Shown piece by piece: positions 43,194 through 53,736 of a stretch of 64,000 bases of DNA. Source of the DNA: Hymenobacter citatus (GTDB lineage Bacteria; Bacteroidota; Bacteroidia; Cytophagales; Hymenobacteraceae); contig NZ_JACSCY010000011.1 in NCBI RefSeq assembly GCF_014333615.1, positions 1-64,000 of the forward strand, given 5' to 3'. Under the pieces are notes generated by a model. It searched no databases. It was not told the DNA's origin and was given only the letters and a program-made list of their open reading frames with translations. Each line of letters starts with the position of its first letter. Position 1 is the first letter of the stretch. The position numbers and the translations under genes were made by a program.

Positions 43194-44852
43194 CTAGGCC
43201 GACATAATTTTCAGGGCGTAAGCTATAGCGTTGGGCTTTTGAGCGGGTAGTGCCACGGCCAAGCCCTCTTGGGTACGCTCAAACCGGAGCTTACCCGGTG
43301 CCCCCAGCAGTTCTACCCGCTTCACCTTACCCTGATAATGAGGCCCACCCGTGGCCAGCGACTTGAGCAGCAGACGACCAGCGGTAGGCCAGCCCAGGGC
43401 CGTAGCGTAGAGCACCTTGCCTTTTGTCACGTAGCGAATATCCTCCGCCCCAAACGGCTTTCCCTTACCCTCGTTGAAACCCTGCGCGCTGAGAGCAGCC
43501 GCGTTTTCTTGCGCCGGTCCTTCCCCAAATACTTTCCAAGGCCGCGTGCCGTAGATGCTTTCCCCGTTGACCTGCATCCAGGCGGCAATACCTTCTACAA
43601 TGGCCCGCTCCTGCTCATCGATGGTGCCGTTGCCACGCATGGGCACACTCAGCAACAAGTTGCCGTTTTTGCTGACTACATCAATGAGGGTATGAATCAC
43701 GGTCTGGGCGCTCTTATAACCGTGTTGGTCGTAGATGCGCCGGTCGTAATGCCATTGCCCCAGGCAGGTACAGGTTTGCCAGGGTAGGGGCTCAATCTCG
43801 TTGCTCTGCCCCCGCTCAATATCCCAGACCATGCACTTACGTTGCTCCGGCGTCAGGATTTTGCCAAAGACGACGGCCTCGTTGTGCCCGCCGTGGCGCT
43901 GGGCGTTGGTATTGTACATGTGAGCGGCAATACGCAACCCTGCCTCATTGACAGGCCATAGGGGTAGGGCCGTATCGTCAAAATACACTACGTCAGGCTC
44001 GTATTTATCTAACAATTCAATGGTGCGCTTGTAGAACTTCTCGCAATACTCCGGGCTGGGCGGGGTCACACCGTTGCCCCAGTTCCACTGCCGGTGAATC
44101 ATGCCGTCATCTTGGCTGTTTTCGCTTAGTGGGTGGTTCTGCGCGTACAGCGCCTGCGGGTCGTAGCCTTGCCACCAGGTGCCCTGACCTTGGGCGGCGG
44201 TAATGTTGCCGTCGTAGGGTACACCGGCCAGGGGGCCTTTTTTGTCGGCGCGCTGGCTCGGCTCCAGCCAACTCCAGGTATGAGCCGCGTGCACGCTCAC
44301 GCCAAAGCGCAGCCCTTGTTTTTTGGTGGCCTTGGCCCAGCCGCCCACCAAGTCCTTCTGGGGACCCAAACGGGTAGAATTCCAGGGCTGGTGGCTGCTG
44401 TCGTACAGGTCAAAGTTGTCATGATGATTGGCCAAGCATACAAAGTACTTGGCACCGGCTTTCTTGTAAAGCGCTAGCAACTCATCGGGGTTCCACTGCT
44501 CAGCCTTCCACTCGTGTATCACATCCTTGAAACCAAACTTAGACGGATGCCCATACTTTTCGCAGTGGAATTTGTACTGATCTGAGCCCTCCTGATACAT
44601 GCCGCGGGCATACCAGTCGCCGCGCTCGGGCTGGCACTGCGGCCCCCAGTGGGCCCACAGGCCAAACTTGGCGTCGCGGTACCACTCGGGCGTCTGGTAG
44701 CGGGCTAGCGAGTCCCAGGTAGGCTGGAAGGGACTAGTCGCCAGTGGTGCAGGCGGCAGCGGGCTCCAGTTCACGCCGGCCATCACGCGCGGTATCCAAG
44801 CCGCCGGGGCAGCCAGCACAAGCTTTTTCAGAAGCGTTCTTCTATGCATCAT
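43194..44852 (-). CDS. glycoside hydrolase family 29 alpha-L-fucosidase
   Basis: A 552-residue exported enzyme that releases L-fucose from glycans. The first residues MMHRRTLLKKLVLAAPAAW carry an Arg-Arg pair before a hydrophobic stretch and may be a Tat or lipoprotein-free Sec signal. GH29 landmarks: WYRDAKFGLWAHWGPQCQP, the loop VCLANHHDNFDLYDS, and the likely nucleophile Asp in PDVVYFDDTALPLWP. The C-terminal 150 residues form the beta-sandwich. Both Met codons (44852 and 44849) are ATG. It is a lone gene, and a GH43 gene lies elsewhere in the window. Confidence 0.92.
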   Translation of the reverse strand: MMHRRTLLKKLVLAAPAAWIPRVMAGVNWSPLPPAPLATSPFQPTWDSLARYQTPEWYRDAKFGLWAHWGPQCQPERGDWYARGMYQEGSDQYKFHCEKYGHPSKFGFKDVIHEWKAEQWNPDELLALYKKAGAKYFVCLANHHDNFDLYDSSHQPWNSTRLGPQKDLVGGWAKATKKQGLRFGVSVHAAHTWSWLEPSQRADKKGPLAGVPYDGNITAAQGQGTWWQGYDPQALYAQNHPLSENSQDDGMIHRQWNWGNGVTPPSPEYCEKFYKRTIELLDKYEPDVVYFDDTALPLWPVNEAGLRIAAHMYNTNAQRHGGHNEAVVFGKILTPEQRKCMVWDIERGQSNEIEPLPWQTCTCLGQWHYDRRIYDQHGYKSAQTVIHTLIDVVSKNGNLLLSVPMRGNGTIDEQERAIVEGIAAWMQVNGESIYGTRPWKVFGEGPAQENAAALSAQGFNEGKGKPFGAEDIRYVTKGKVLYATALGWPTAGRLLLKSLATGGPHYQGKVKRVELLGAPGKLRFERTQEGLAVALPAQKPNAIAYALKIMSA

Positions 44853-45280
44853 CAGGGCAAGAAAAGAAAAAGCGACCGTATAAGCAGGAGAAATACTGAG
44901 AACCTACAGGCTGACCATGTGCCGCTACCCCATTTGCTGCACAACGTAAGGCCACCCCTACCCTTTGTATACTGCGCCGACTAGATGAGGATATAAGCTT
45001 ACGTTTGGCCACCCACACGGCCTTCGGCACAACGGCGCGAAGATACCCGTAGCGGTTCTGTGCCATTTGGGAAGCCCTGTAGCACGCAGTCAGCACCCCA
45101 CCTGATTCGCTGATACCTGTGTCGCTTCGGCAATCTATCCTAGCCTCGGCCTTACCCTAACGCTGTTTCTTCGTTATTTTTGCGCGCCCGCAACGGTTCA
45201 CTTGTTCGTATACGTACGCAAACACCTATACCTCTACCGTTCGCCTCATCGCGCGCTTGGCGCGCTGCTTTTCGCATCTT
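44853..45280. other. divergent intergenic region before hscA and fucosidase genes
   Basis: No believable gene here: an 84-codon minus-strand frame (44842-45096) is a poor one, with no conserved look. It should hold the promoters of the fucosidase gene (-) and the hscA-like gene (+). Two exact + strand -7 boxes occur: TACGTTTG at 45000-45007 and TATTTTTG at 45175-45182; the second is better placed. No Shine-Dalgarno site or other motif is apparent. Confidence 0.5.
45175..45182 (+). promoter_or_regulatory. -7 promoter box before hscA-like gene
   Basis: TATTTTTG matches TAnnTTTG exactly, about 100 bases before the ATG at 45281. The long leader makes it less certain than the boxes close to dapF or secA. 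Confidence 0.45.
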
Positions 45281-47140
45281 ATGGCTAAAGTCGCAATCAA
45301 TCTCTCCACCGGGAGCCTGCAACAGGAAGAAATTATTGTTGGAATTGACCTGGGTACCACCAACTCGTTGGTGGCCTACATTCACCCGGAAACTCGCCAG
45401 CCTGTGGCCATCAACGACCAGGGTCGGGGTACTATTGTGCCATCGGTGGTGCACTTTCCCGCTGATGGCACCGCCCCCGTTGTGGGTACCGAAGCCAAGC
45501 AATACCTTCTTACCGATCCGCAGAACACCATTTATTCGGTGAAGCGTCTGCTGGGAAAAGCCTACCAAGACTTAGGCAACCACGCTGACCAACTAGGCTA
45601 CAAGATTATTGATGACAATTCGGAAGGCTTGGTGCAGGTGCGGGTAGGCGAACGATTCTACTCGCCTATCGAGCTATCGGCGGAGATTCTGAAGGAGTTG
45701 CGCCAGCGCGCCGAGCACGCCCTGAAAACGCCCGTCAACCGGGCAGTTATTACTGTGCCGGCGTATTTCAACGACTCGCAACGCCAGGCCACCCGCGACG
45801 CGGGCCGTTTGGCAGGCCTGGAGGTATTACGCATCGTAAACGAGCCTACTGCTGCCGCGCTGGCCTACGGCATCGGCCTTTCGCCCGACGAAGAAAAAAC
45901 GGTGGCTGTGTATGACCTAGGCGGTGGCACGTTTGATATTTCGATTCTGCGCATCCAGCAAGGCATTTTTGAAGTGCTCAGCACCAACGGCGACACCTAC
46001 CTCGGCGGTGACGACCTCGACCAGGCTATCTATCATTACTGGGCCACCGAGTACCAACTCTCTACCTTGCTGTTCCAAAATGTAACGGCTCAGCAACAAC
46101 TACGCTTGCTGGCCGAGCAGGCCAAGCGCCACCTTAGCCAGAACGATGCGTTTGAAGCACTATTTGATGAGGTGCGCCTACCCTTGAGTAAGGCTAAACT
46201 CAACGAGCTCATCACTCCTTTCGTGCGCCGCACCCTAGACGCTTGCCAGCAGGCTTTATCCGACGCCAAGCTTACGCCTAAAGACTTGGATGCCGTGCTT
46301 CTGGTAGGCGGCTCTACCCGCGTGCCGTTGGTCTACGATTCGGTATCAGCCTTTTTCCAACAGCCTGCTAATAACTCGCTGCACCCCGATGAAGTGGTGG
46401 CCCTGGGTGCCGCCATTCAGGCCGACATTCTGGCTGGCAACCGTCGGGACGTGCTGCTGCTCGACGTAACACCTCTCACGCTGGGCATCGAAACCATGGG
46501 CGGCCTGATGGACTCCATTATTCCGCGCAACTCTAAAATCCCCACCAAAGCCGGCCGGCAATATACTACCTCTGTAGACGGGCAGGTGAACCTCAAGGTA
46601 TCCGTTTACCAGGGCGAACGAGATTTGGTGAAGGAGAACCGCAAGTTGGGCGAGTTTGTGCTGAGCGGCATTCCGGCTATGCCCGCCGGCCTACCCAAGG
46701 TGGATGTCAACTTTATCCTGAACGCTGATGGTATCTTGAAAGTAGAAGCCATTGAACTACGCTCAGGTGTCAGCCAACAAGTTGAAATCAAACCGCAATA
46801 CGGCCTCACCGATGAGCAGGTAGAGAAGATGCTCATGGACTCGCTCACCCACGCCCGCGACGACGTATCGGCCCGCATGGTGATTGAGGCCCGTACCGCT
46901 GCCGACCAGCTGCTTTATCAGGTAGAGCGATTCGTCAACAAGAACTCGCAGTACCTCGAAGAAACGGAAATCACCCAAACGGCGGCCCTCACCGAGACCC
47001 TGCGCGAGAGCATCGCTACCAATGATAAGGACACCATCCTGAAAGCCATGGACACGCTGGAAGAGTACACCCGCCCCTTCGCCGAGCGCGTGATGAACAT
47101 TTCCATCAAGCAGGCTATGTCGGGCAAGAAGATAGAGTAG
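45281..47140 (+). CDS. hscA: Hsp70-family chaperone, HscA-like
   Basis: A 619-residue chaperone. The start at 45281 ([20 protein letters not shown]) is chosen because an earlier ATG at 45257 adds only eight odd residues; the N-terminal extension before [13 protein letters not shown] is typical of HscA. ATPase motifs: [14 protein letters not shown] and [17 protein letters not shown]. The end lacks the EEVD-like acid tail of DnaK. HscA helps insert Fe-S clusters with IscU/HscB; no isc genes are near, so the assignment rests on length and N-terminus. A generic DnaK paralogue cannot be excluded. It ends at the repeat 47153-47274. Confidence 0.82.
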   Translation: MAKVAINLSTGSLQQEEIIVGIDLGTTNSLVAYIHPETRQPVAINDQGRGTIVPSVVHFPADGTAPVVGTEAKQYLLTDPQNTIYSVKRLLGKAYQDLGNHADQLGYKIIDDNSEGLVQVRVGERFYSPIELSAEILKELRQRAEHALKTPVNRAVITVPAYFNDSQRQATRDAGRLAGLEVLRIVNEPTAAALAYGIGLSPDEEKTVAVYDLGGGTFDISILRIQQGIFEVLSTNGDTYLGGDDLDQAIYHYWATEYQLSTLLFQNVTAQQQLRLLAEQAKRHLSQNDAFEALFDEVRLPLSKAKLNELITPFVRRTLDACQQALSDAKLTPKDLDAVLLVGGSTRVPLVYDSVSAFFQQPANNSLHPDEVVALGAAIQADILAGNRRDVLLLDVTPLTLGIETMGGLMDSIIPRNSKIPTKAGRQYTTSVDGQVNLKVSVYQGERDLVKENRKLGEFVLSGIPAMPAGLPKVDVNFILNADGILKVEAIELRSGVSQQVEIKPQYGLTDEQVEKMLMDSLTHARDDVSARMVIEARTAADQLLYQVERFVNKNSQYLEETEITQTAALTETLRESIATNDKDTILKAMDTLEEYTRPFAERVMNISIKQAMSGKKIE

Positions 47141-47152
47141 ACAACACTTATT

Positions 47153-47274
47153 TGTCATCCTGAACGCAGCGGAGCGCAGTGAAGGACCTTCTCACGTGAG
47201 AACGAGTCGTTGTTACGATAGTCGTTCCAGCGTGAGAAGGTCCTTCACTGCGCTCCGCTGCATTCAGGATGACA
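47153..47274. repeat. inverted repeat, family A copy
   Basis: Left arm (about 47153-47197) and right arm (about 47231-47274) are complementary with one mismatch; words GTCATCCTGAACGCAGCGG and GTGAAGGACCTTCTCACG on the left. The core resembles the element at 16101-16254, but with an extra GC-rich section in the arms. It lies between two genes that end facing each other. Confidence 0.85.
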
Positions 47275-47286
47275 GATGAGTGCCGC

Positions 47287-47742
47287 TTACCGTTTCTTTT
47301 GCGGCGCTGGTACCAGCCCAAACGTCAGCACCTGGGTAGCAGTCGAGTCGCGGAAACTCACATCTAGCAGCACCTGCGGCTTCGCTCGAAGCGTGTCGCT
47401 GGCGAAATGAAACTGATAGAACGGGTGCGCTTGCTGGTCGTCGCCGAAGCGGAATCCTAGCTTGTAGAGCGTGATACGCGGCCCAAACCGCTTTCCTTGC
47501 TCATACAGCACGCGGCTGTCAGTACGGAATTGAGCAGTCGTCAGGCGTTGACGGGTTTCGGACGTCAAGAGAGGGTAGGCGTCGCGGTATTTGCCTTGCA
47601 GCACTGTCAGCAAAAACTTCCGTGTCAGCTGCACCTGCGACGTTTTTCTGGGTGGGGAAGTAGCTGCCAGAAGCAAACCGCTGCAGACGATCAATAAGCA
47701 GGTAAAAAGGACTTTTCGCAACAACTGAGTGGAGTGGGTCAT
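47287..47742 (-). CDS. small exported hypothetical protein
   Basis: A 151-residue protein with a signal peptide (MTHSTQLLRKVLFTCLLIVC, cut near LLAATS). The mature part has helix-strand alternation (RKFLLTVLQGKYRDAYPLLT, then FGPRITLYKLGFRFG, FYQFHFASDTLR, VLLDVSFRDS). The end VLTFGLVPAP is hydrophobic. No family recognised; a DUF4019- or NTF2-like fold is possible from the pattern, but not firm. The gene lies between repeat 47153-47274 and a terminator. Confidence 0.6.
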   Translation of the reverse strand: MTHSTQLLRKVLFTCLLIVCSGLLLAATSPPRKTSQVQLTRKFLLTVLQGKYRDAYPLLTSETRQRLTTAQFRTDSRVLYEQGKRFGPRITLYKLGFRFGDDQQAHPFYQFHFASDTLRAKPQVLLDVSFRDSTATQVLTFGLVPAPQKKR

Positions 47743-47754
47743 AACCCTGTTACT

Positions 47755-47793
47755 GCAAAAGCCGGTGCTACGTTAGGTAGTACCGGCTTTTGC
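47755..47793. terminator. hairpin terminator
   Basis: GCAAAAGCCGGT and ACCGGCTTTTGC pair, followed inward by CTAC/GTAG with one mismatched pair, around a five-base loop. It lies four bases beyond the stop of the DivIC/FtsB-like gene on the minus strand and before the small exported protein gene. Confidence 0.8.
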
Positions 47794-47796
47794 GAT

Positions 47797-48111
47797 TTAT
47801 TCATCTTCCTGCGGCACCAGGATGAACACATCCTCGCCCGGCCGTTTCATGATGTATTTTTCGCGAGCAAACTTTTCCAGCAATTCGGGGCTACTCAGCA
47901 GTTCGGCGCGGTCTTGCTTCACCTGCTCAATGTTTTTGAGATAATAGTCGCGCTCTGTTTGCAAATCGCGCCACTTGGCGTACATATCATACTGCTTCAC
48001 TAAGTCATTGGCATCGAACACAAACATCCATACCAAAAAGCCCATCCCCGCCAGAAAGTAAAAGCTGCGCAGAAAGCGGGGCACACGGTGAAATACGTCG
48101 AGCAGACTCAT
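47797..48111 (-). CDS. DivIC/FtsB-like septum formation initiator
   Basis: A 104-residue protein using the ATG at 48111 (MSLLDVFHRVPRFLRSFYFL). One transmembrane helix (about 12-35: FLRSFYFLAGMGFLVWMFVF) precedes a coiled-coil region (about 40-80: YDMYAKWRDLQTERDYYLKNI). The last part reads KFAREKYIMKRPGEDVFILV, the typical end of FtsB/DivIC. These proteins connect divisome parts with the wall-synthesis enzymes. The longer frame to 48141 is less likely. A 7-of-8 promoter match (GATATTTG) lies upstream. It follows the eno gene on the same strand, separated by a hairpin. Confidence 0.85.
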   Translation of the reverse strand: MSLLDVFHRVPRFLRSFYFLAGMGFLVWMFVFDANDLVKQYDMYAKWRDLQTERDYYLKNIEQVKQDRAELLSSPELLEKFAREKYIMKRPGEDVFILVPQEDE

Positions 48112-48197
48112 AGCAAGTATAATGGGTAGGAAACGCACCAAAACAGGCGCCTACCACAAATATCAAGATTTCAGTTGATACCGCTTACAACAAAACA

Positions 48198-48223
48198 GCA
48201 CCGCCGCTCGAAAGCAACGGTGC
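48198..48223 (-). terminator. hairpin terminator after eno
   Basis: GCACCG and CGGTGC pair, with an inner GCT-CGAA-AGC stem inside, and on the minus strand the sequence continues TGTTTTGTTG. It lies about 50 bases beyond the eno stop. Confidence 0.55.
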
Positions 48224-48270
48224 CATTCTCATAGAATCAGCGAAATCCCGCTAATCAGCAGAATCGGTGA

Positions 48271-49671
<1,401 letters not shown>

Positions 49672-49690
49672 TCACGTGCGAACTAGCAAC

Positions 49691-49721
49691 AAAAAAGGAC
49701 TGGCTTATGGCCAGTCCTTTT
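49691..49721 (-). terminator. terminator of the ribosomal supercluster
   Basis: AAAAGGACTGG, a seven-base loop and CCAGTCCTTTT, with T-runs on the minus strand. It lies 18 bases beyond the rplQ stop and ends the long ribosomal cluster. Confidence 0.88.
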
Positions 49722-49738
49722 CGTTTCGGAGCAGTTAC

Positions 49739-50338
49739 TTACGAAGCAGCTTCTTCGTCACGCTCCTGTGCTTCCTCGCGGCTTTCGCCTTCTTGCACAG
49801 TGGTGGTAGGGGTATCTTCGGGAGCCGAAACTTCTACGGTAGCGTTCGAAGCAATAGCTTCGCCGCTTACCTCCGTGGCACTGGTAGTAGTAGCATCGGT
49901 AGCTTTCTTACCACCACGACGCGAACGACGGGTAGTCGTCTTGGCTTCGCCGGCATTCTTCGCCTCCAGCAGCGTTTCGTTGTAGTCTACCAACTCAATG
50001 ATGCACACTTCAGCATTATCACCCAAACGGTTCTGGCTTAGCTTAATGATGCGAGTGTATCCACCCGGACGGTCAGCAATTTTAGCTGCTACATCGCCAA
50101 ACAGCTCCTTTAGAGCTTCTTTGTTTTGGAGGGTAGCAAATACGGTACGGCGCGAGTGCGTCGTGTCATTCTTTGCCTTGGTGATTAGCGGCTCTACGAA
50201 CTGGCGCAGCGCTTTGGCTTTCGCTACCGTTGTAGTCAGACGCTTGTACTGGATCAGCGAAATTGCCATGTTCGACAGCATCGCATTGCGGTGGGACGTA
50301 GTACGACCCAAGTGGTTGATGGATTTACCGTGACGCAT
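49739..50338 (-). CDS. rplQ: 50S ribosomal protein L17, with extended tail
   Basis: A 199-residue protein; residues 1-120 are normal L17 ([55 protein letters not shown]). The remaining 70 residues are an extra tail: a basic block ([13 protein letters not shown]) followed by a Thr/Ser/Glu-rich acidic stretch ending [13 protein letters not shown]. Most L17 proteins stop near 120-160. L17 sits near the exit tunnel on the large subunit. It follows rpoA in the usual alpha-operon order, after a gap of about 200 bases that holds hairpins. Confidence 0.96.
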   Translation of the reverse strand: MRHGKSINHLGRTTSHRNAMLSNMAISLIQYKRLTTTVAKAKALRQFVEPLITKAKNDTTHSRRTVFATLQNKEALKELFGDVAAKIADRPGGYTRIIKLSQNRLGDNAEVCIIELVDYNETLLEAKNAGEAKTTTRRSRRGGKKATDATTTSATEVSGEAIASNATVEVSAPEDTPTTTVQEGESREEAQERDEEAAS

Positions 50339-50464
50339 AAAAAAGAGAAAATGTAAGCTTGCGGATGCCGGCCACGGCGGGTAAGCAGCCCTGCTGCCTC
50401 CACATTAGTACCGACGCCCCTCAGGGCTTACTGGTTGAAAAAAATGTGTGCTCTATAACAAGTA

Positions 50465-50536
50465 AATAGCCGAATGGCCGAACCGTTGGTGGTATGCTCA
50501 CTAAGCATCCATTAGCAGTTCAGCCATTCGGCTATT
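50465..50536 (-). promoter_or_regulatory. intercistronic hairpin between rpoA and rplQ
   Basis: Arms AATAGCCGAATGGC and GCCATTCGGCTATT match perfectly over 14 bases and enclose a smaller hairpin (ATGCT-TAGTG-AGCAT on the minus strand). It begins six bases after the rpoA stop. This could be a terminator, an RNA-processing site or a stabiliser that sets L17 apart from RNA polymerase alpha. There is no clear T-run at once. Confidence 0.6.
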
Positions 50537-50541
50537 CAATA

Positions 50542-51531
50542 CTAATCTTCGTCGAGGCGGTACTTACCCAGATCCATCCCGAAGGTCAGACCTTTTTCCT
50601 CCACGAGGTTTTCCAGTTCCGTCAACGACTTCTTACCGAAGTTACGGAACTTCATCATGTCGCTCATATCCAGCTGCACCAAATCGCCCAGCGTTTTGAT
50701 GTCAGCGGCCTTGAGGCAATTGTAAGCACGTACGCTCAGGTCCATATCCGCCAAAGGCGTCTTCAGAACCTTACGCATGTGCAGCGTTTCTTCATCTACA
50801 GTTTCTTCTTCCTCGGGCTTAGCCGATTCGAAAGTCATTGTATTGTCCGAGAACAGCATAAAGTGCTGAATCAGAATGTTGGCAGCACCTTTCAATGCTT
50901 CCTCCGGATGAATAGAGCCGTCAGTCTGAATTTCAACCAACAAACGCTCGTAGTCCGTCTTCTGCTCTACGCGGGTATTTTCGATGCTATATTTCACGTT
51001 TTTAATAGGCGTGAAAATCGCATCAATAGCAATCTGGCCAAAAACCTGATCGGTCGGCTTGTTCTCCTCAGCCGGCACGTAGCCACGACCTTTCTGGATC
51101 GTGAACTCAAACTCAAGCTCCGTGCCCGGATCAACGTGACAAATCACCAGATCCGGATTCAATACCTGAAAACCGCTGGTAAAATTGTTGATGTCGCCCG
51201 CCGAGAAGCTTTCCTGACCTTTGATGCGCACCGTGATTTTATCCTCAATGGCGTCGCTCACCTTTTTGAAGCGAACCTGCTTTAGGTTCAGAATGATTTC
51301 GGACATGTCCTCAATCACACCTTCAATAGTCATAAACTCGTGCAGAACGCTGCTGGTGCGTACCGACGTGATGGCGTAGCCCTCCAGCGACGACAGCAGG
51401 ATACGGCGCAGTGCGTTGCCGATCGTGACGCCGTAGCCTTTCTCCAGCGGTTTGAATTCAAACGTTCCGTAAAAGTCGTCTGATTTCTCCATCACGACCT
51501 TTTCCGGCATTTGAAAAGCTAAGATTGACAT
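50542..51531 (-). CDS. rpoA: RNA polymerase alpha subunit
   Basis: A 329-residue subunit that dimerises to assemble RNA polymerase. I chose the ATG at 51531 ([20 protein letters not shown]) since it is the usual start of Bacteroidota RpoA. The N-terminal domain (about 1-235) has [20 protein letters not shown]; the C-terminal domain (about 260-320) has the helix-hairpin-helix [10 protein letters not shown] and [14 protein letters not shown], which contacts DNA and activators. It follows rpsD with a gap of about 150 bases containing a 14-bp hairpin, unlike the tight spacing elsewhere. Confidence 0.97.
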   Translation of the reverse strand: MSILAFQMPEKVVMEKSDDFYGTFEFKPLEKGYGVTIGNALRRILLSSLEGYAITSVRTSSVLHEFMTIEGVIEDMSEIILNLKQVRFKKVSDAIEDKITVRIKGQESFSAGDINNFTSGFQVLNPDLVICHVDPGTELEFEFTIQKGRGYVPAEENKPTDQVFGQIAIDAIFTPIKNVKYSIENTRVEQKTDYERLLVEIQTDGSIHPEEALKGAANILIQHFMLFSDNTMTFESAKPEEEETVDEETLHMRKVLKTPLADMDLSVRAYNCLKAADIKTLGDLVQLDMSDMMKFRNFGKKSLTELENLVEEKGLTFGMDLGKYRLDED

Positions 51532-51557
51532 AAGTGGGGCTTTATATGTAGTGTGTA

Positions 51558-51615
51558 TGAGTAGTAGGTAGCAAGACCACAAACAAGTTGTTTACGTCCT
51601 ACTACCTACTACTCA
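51558..51615 (-). promoter_or_regulatory. hairpin in the rpsD-rpoA gap
   Basis: TGAGTAGTAGGTAG and CTACCTACTACTCA pair perfectly over 14 bases with a loop of 30. It ends about 26 bases before the rpoA ATG, within the leader if rpoA is read through. A regulatory or RNA-processing structure is likely, but nothing shows which. Confidence 0.55.
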
Positions 51616-51682
51616 GTACTCAAATCCATTAAATACAACGAAGAAAATCGAATGAACGCCCCAGCTGAAGCCAGGGCAGTTA

Positions 51683-52288
51683 TTACTTCGAATACAGCTC
51701 GACGATGAGCTGCTCGGTGATTTTCTCCGGAATCAGTTCGCGGGAAGGAGCATTCAGGAATTTGCCTACCATCTCTTTGCCATCCCACTCCAGCCACGAG
51801 AACTGACGCGAGTTGCGTACGCTCAGGCTGTCGGTGATAGTCTCCAACGACTTCGATTTCTCACGAACACCCACTACGTCACCAGCACGCAGCTTGTAAG
51901 AAGCGATGTTCACGATTTCACCATTCACTGTGATGTGCTTGTGCAGTACCAACTGACGAGCAGCACGACGGGTAGGGGCAATGCCAAAACGGTAAACCGT
52001 GTTGTCAAGGCGTGACTCCAACAGAGCCAGCAGGTTATCACCCGTGATACCGGGCAGAGTAGCAGCCTTATGAAACAGGTTCTCGAATTGTTTCTCCAAC
52101 ACGCCGTAAAGGTATTTCACCTTTTGCTTCTCCATCAGCTGGATAGCGTATTCCGACTGCTTCTTGCGACGGCCACGACCATGCTGGCCGGGGGGGTAGT
52201 TCTTTTTGTTGAGTGCCTTGCTCGGGCCGAAAATCGGCTCATTGAAGCGACGGGCAACTTTGGTTTTAGGACCGGTATAACGTGCCAT
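51683..52288 (-). CDS. rpsD: 30S ribosomal protein S4
   Basis: A 201-residue assembly protein of the small subunit and, in many bacteria, a regulator of its own operon. It starts [20 protein letters not shown]; the S4 RNA-binding domain is at about 90-150 ([30 protein letters not shown] in overlapping parts). There are no Cys residues, so it is the zinc-free form. The gap to the upstream rpsK is 139 bases and includes a short complementary pair, so S4-based autoregulation in this leader is possible. Confidence 0.96.
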   Translation of the reverse strand: MARYTGPKTKVARRFNEPIFGPSKALNKKNYPPGQHGRGRRKKQSEYAIQLMEKQKVKYLYGVLEKQFENLFHKAATLPGITGDNLLALLESRLDNTVYRFGIAPTRRAARQLVLHKHITVNGEIVNIASYKLRAGDVVGVREKSKSLETITDSLSVRNSRQFSWLEWDGKEMVGKFLNAPSRELIPEKITEQLIVELYSK

Positions 52289-52326
52289 TTCGGGGTTATT
52301 GAGTTTTACTGGGGGTTGAACCGCGT

Positions 52327-52384
52327 GTGTCGGGCTATTAGATGTGCCTTGCAGGGGTGAAAGGCTGCATCAGAAACCCGACAC
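52327..52384 (-). promoter_or_regulatory. possible leader structure of rpsD
   Basis: GTGTCGGG (52327-52334) and CCCGACAC (52377-52384) are complementary, enclosing about 42 bases, in the 139-base gap between rpsK and rpsD. The stem is short, so this may be chance; it is the only structured element I see there. Confidence 0.3.
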
Positions 52385-52427
52385 GGAGGGCAAACCAACG
52401 CCAAGCGTTAGCTGCCAGTTCATTATA

Positions 52428-52820
52428 TCAGACGCGACGACGTTTAGGAGGACGGCAGCCGTTGTGGGGCAGCGGCGTCACGTCGCGGATAGTCGTCACC
52501 TCAATACCCACGTTCTGGATAGTACGAATAGCCGACTCCCGGCCCGAACCCGGACCTTTTACGAATACTTCGGCTTTGCGCATACCCAAGTCATGCGCTA
52601 CTTTGCCGCAATCCGTAGCTGCCATCTGAGCAGCATAAGGAGTGTTCTTCTTCGAACCACGGAATCCCATCTTACCAGCCGATGCCCAGGAAATTACTTG
52701 GCCATTGTTGTTGGTGATGGAGATAATGATGTTATTGAACGAAGCCTTGATATGTACTTGGCCGGTCTGTTCAACCTGGACAACGCGCTTCTTGGCTTTG
52801 TCTTTTCTCTTTTGTGCCAT
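52428..52820 (-). CDS. rpsK: 30S ribosomal protein S11
   Basis: A 130-residue protein of the small-subunit platform, near the Shine-Dalgarno interaction site. It has [43 protein letters not shown] and the end [16 protein letters not shown], all as expected. Length is normal. It lies between rpsM (70 bases upstream) and rpsD. The N-terminal eleven residues are Lys/Arg-rich ([12 protein letters not shown]). Confidence 0.97.
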   Translation of the reverse strand: MAQKRKDKAKKRVVQVEQTGQVHIKASFNNIIISITNNNGQVISWASAGKMGFRGSKKNTPYAAQMAATDCGKVAHDLGMRKAEVFVKGPGSGRESAIRTIQNVGIEVTTIRDVTPLPHNGCRPPKRRRV

Positions 52821-52890
52821 TTGGTTATCGCAAAATATGCGGAAGGTGTTGAAGCTAGCTACTACTGCCCGCTCCGATTTCCGCTACTAG

Positions 52891-53268
52891 TTATTTAGTA
52901 GCCTTTTTCTTGTTGGCAACCGTCTTACGCTTACCCTTGCGAGTGCGCGAGTTATTCTTGGTACGCTGACCACGAACCGGCAAGCCTTTACGGTGACGTA
53001 GACCACGGTAGCAACCAATGTCCATCAAACGCTTGATGTTCAGTTGCACTTCCGAGCGCAATACACCTTCCGTCTTGTATTCGGAAGCAATAATGCTACG
53101 GATTTCACCAGCTTCGTCCTCGGTCCAATCTTTCACCTTCTTATCCAGCGAAATGCCGGCTTTAGTCAGGATCTGCTGAGCGGAGGGACGGCCAATGCCG
53201 AAAATATACGTCAGGGCGATTTCGCCCCGCTTGTTGTCCGGGATATCTACCCCTGCAATACGAGCCAT
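52891..53268 (-). CDS. rpsM: 30S ribosomal protein S13
   Basis: A 125-residue protein of the 30S head that contacts the 50S subunit and P-site tRNA. It begins [37 protein letters not shown] and [20 protein letters not shown] are classic. The end is Lys-rich. It follows rpmJ by 18 bases, in the conserved order rpmJ-rpsM-rpsK-rpsD-rpoA-rplQ. Confidence 0.97.
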   Translation of the reverse strand: MARIAGVDIPDNKRGEIALTYIFGIGRPSAQQILTKAGISLDKKVKDWTEDEAGEIRSIIASEYKTEGVLRSEVQLNIKRLMDIGCYRGLRHRKGLPVRGQRTKNNSRTRKGKRKTVANKKKATK

Positions 53269-53286
53269 GTTGTAGGATCTGAGTGC

Positions 53287-53403
53287 TTAACCTTGCCGCT
53301 GCTTATAACGCGGGTTTTTCTTGTTGATGACGTAAAGCTTGCCTTTGCGGCGAATTACTTTACAGTCAGCGCTACGCTTCTTTACGGACGCTTTGACTTT
53401 CAT
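53287..53403 (-). CDS. rpmJ: 50S ribosomal protein L36, zinc-free form
   Basis: A 38-residue protein, read from the sequence: [17 protein letters not shown], then [14 protein letters not shown] and RYKQRQG. Only Cys14 of the usual zinc set (Cys11, Cys14, Cys27, His33) remains; the others are Ser, Asn and Tyr. Such zinc-independent L36 is normal in Bacteroidota. It is too short for most gene callers. An exact -7 box (53472-53479) lies about 70 bases upstream, in the 110-base gap after infA, so the alpha operon may have its own promoter starting here. Confidence 0.95.
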   Translation of the reverse strand: MKVKASVKKRSADCKVIRRKGKLYVINKKNPRYKQRQG

Positions 53404-53471
53404 GAGTGTGGAAACTTAGGGTCTATGAGACATGAGGCCTTAGAAAGACCCCGAATTCTAGAAAAGTGGTG

Positions 53472-53479
53472 CAAAAGTA
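53472..53479 (-). promoter_or_regulatory. -7 promoter box before rpmJ (alpha operon)
   Basis: TACTTTTG on the minus strand matches TAnnTTTG exactly. It lies in the 110-base gap between infA and rpmJ, while most neighbouring genes in the cluster are only a few bases apart. Confidence 0.55.
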
Positions 53480-53513
53480 CACAACTTCCTGAAATTCTGA
53501 GTCTCTAAGACCC

Positions 53514-53732
53514 TTATTTATAACGGTAAACGATTCTACCTTTCGACAGGTCGTAAGGAGACATTTCCAACTTCACCTTATCCCCTGGCAGAATTTTAAT
53601 GTAGTGCATCCGCATCTTACCCGAGATATGGGCAATAAGCTGGTGACCATTTTCCAATTCCACGCGGAACATGGCATTGGACAGTGCTTCCAGAATGACT
53701 CCGTCCTGCTCAATGGAGGATTGTTTTGCCAT
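53514..53732 (-). CDS. infA: translation initiation factor IF-1
   Basis: A 72-residue S1-like OB-fold protein that binds the A site of the 30S subunit during initiation. It starts [20 protein letters not shown] and contains [41 protein letters not shown] and [11 protein letters not shown], fully typical. Length is normal. It lies four bases after map on the minus strand. Confidence 0.97.
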   Translation of the reverse strand: MAKQSSIEQDGVILEALSNAMFRVELENGHQLIAHISGKMRMHYIKILPGDKVKLEMSPYDLSKGRIVYRYK

Positions 53733-53736
53733 ATGG

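Noticed and set aside
44842..45096. 84-codon minus frame between the fucosidase and hscA-like genes
   Set aside because: No conserved look; it overlaps the fucosidase start and a probable promoter region.
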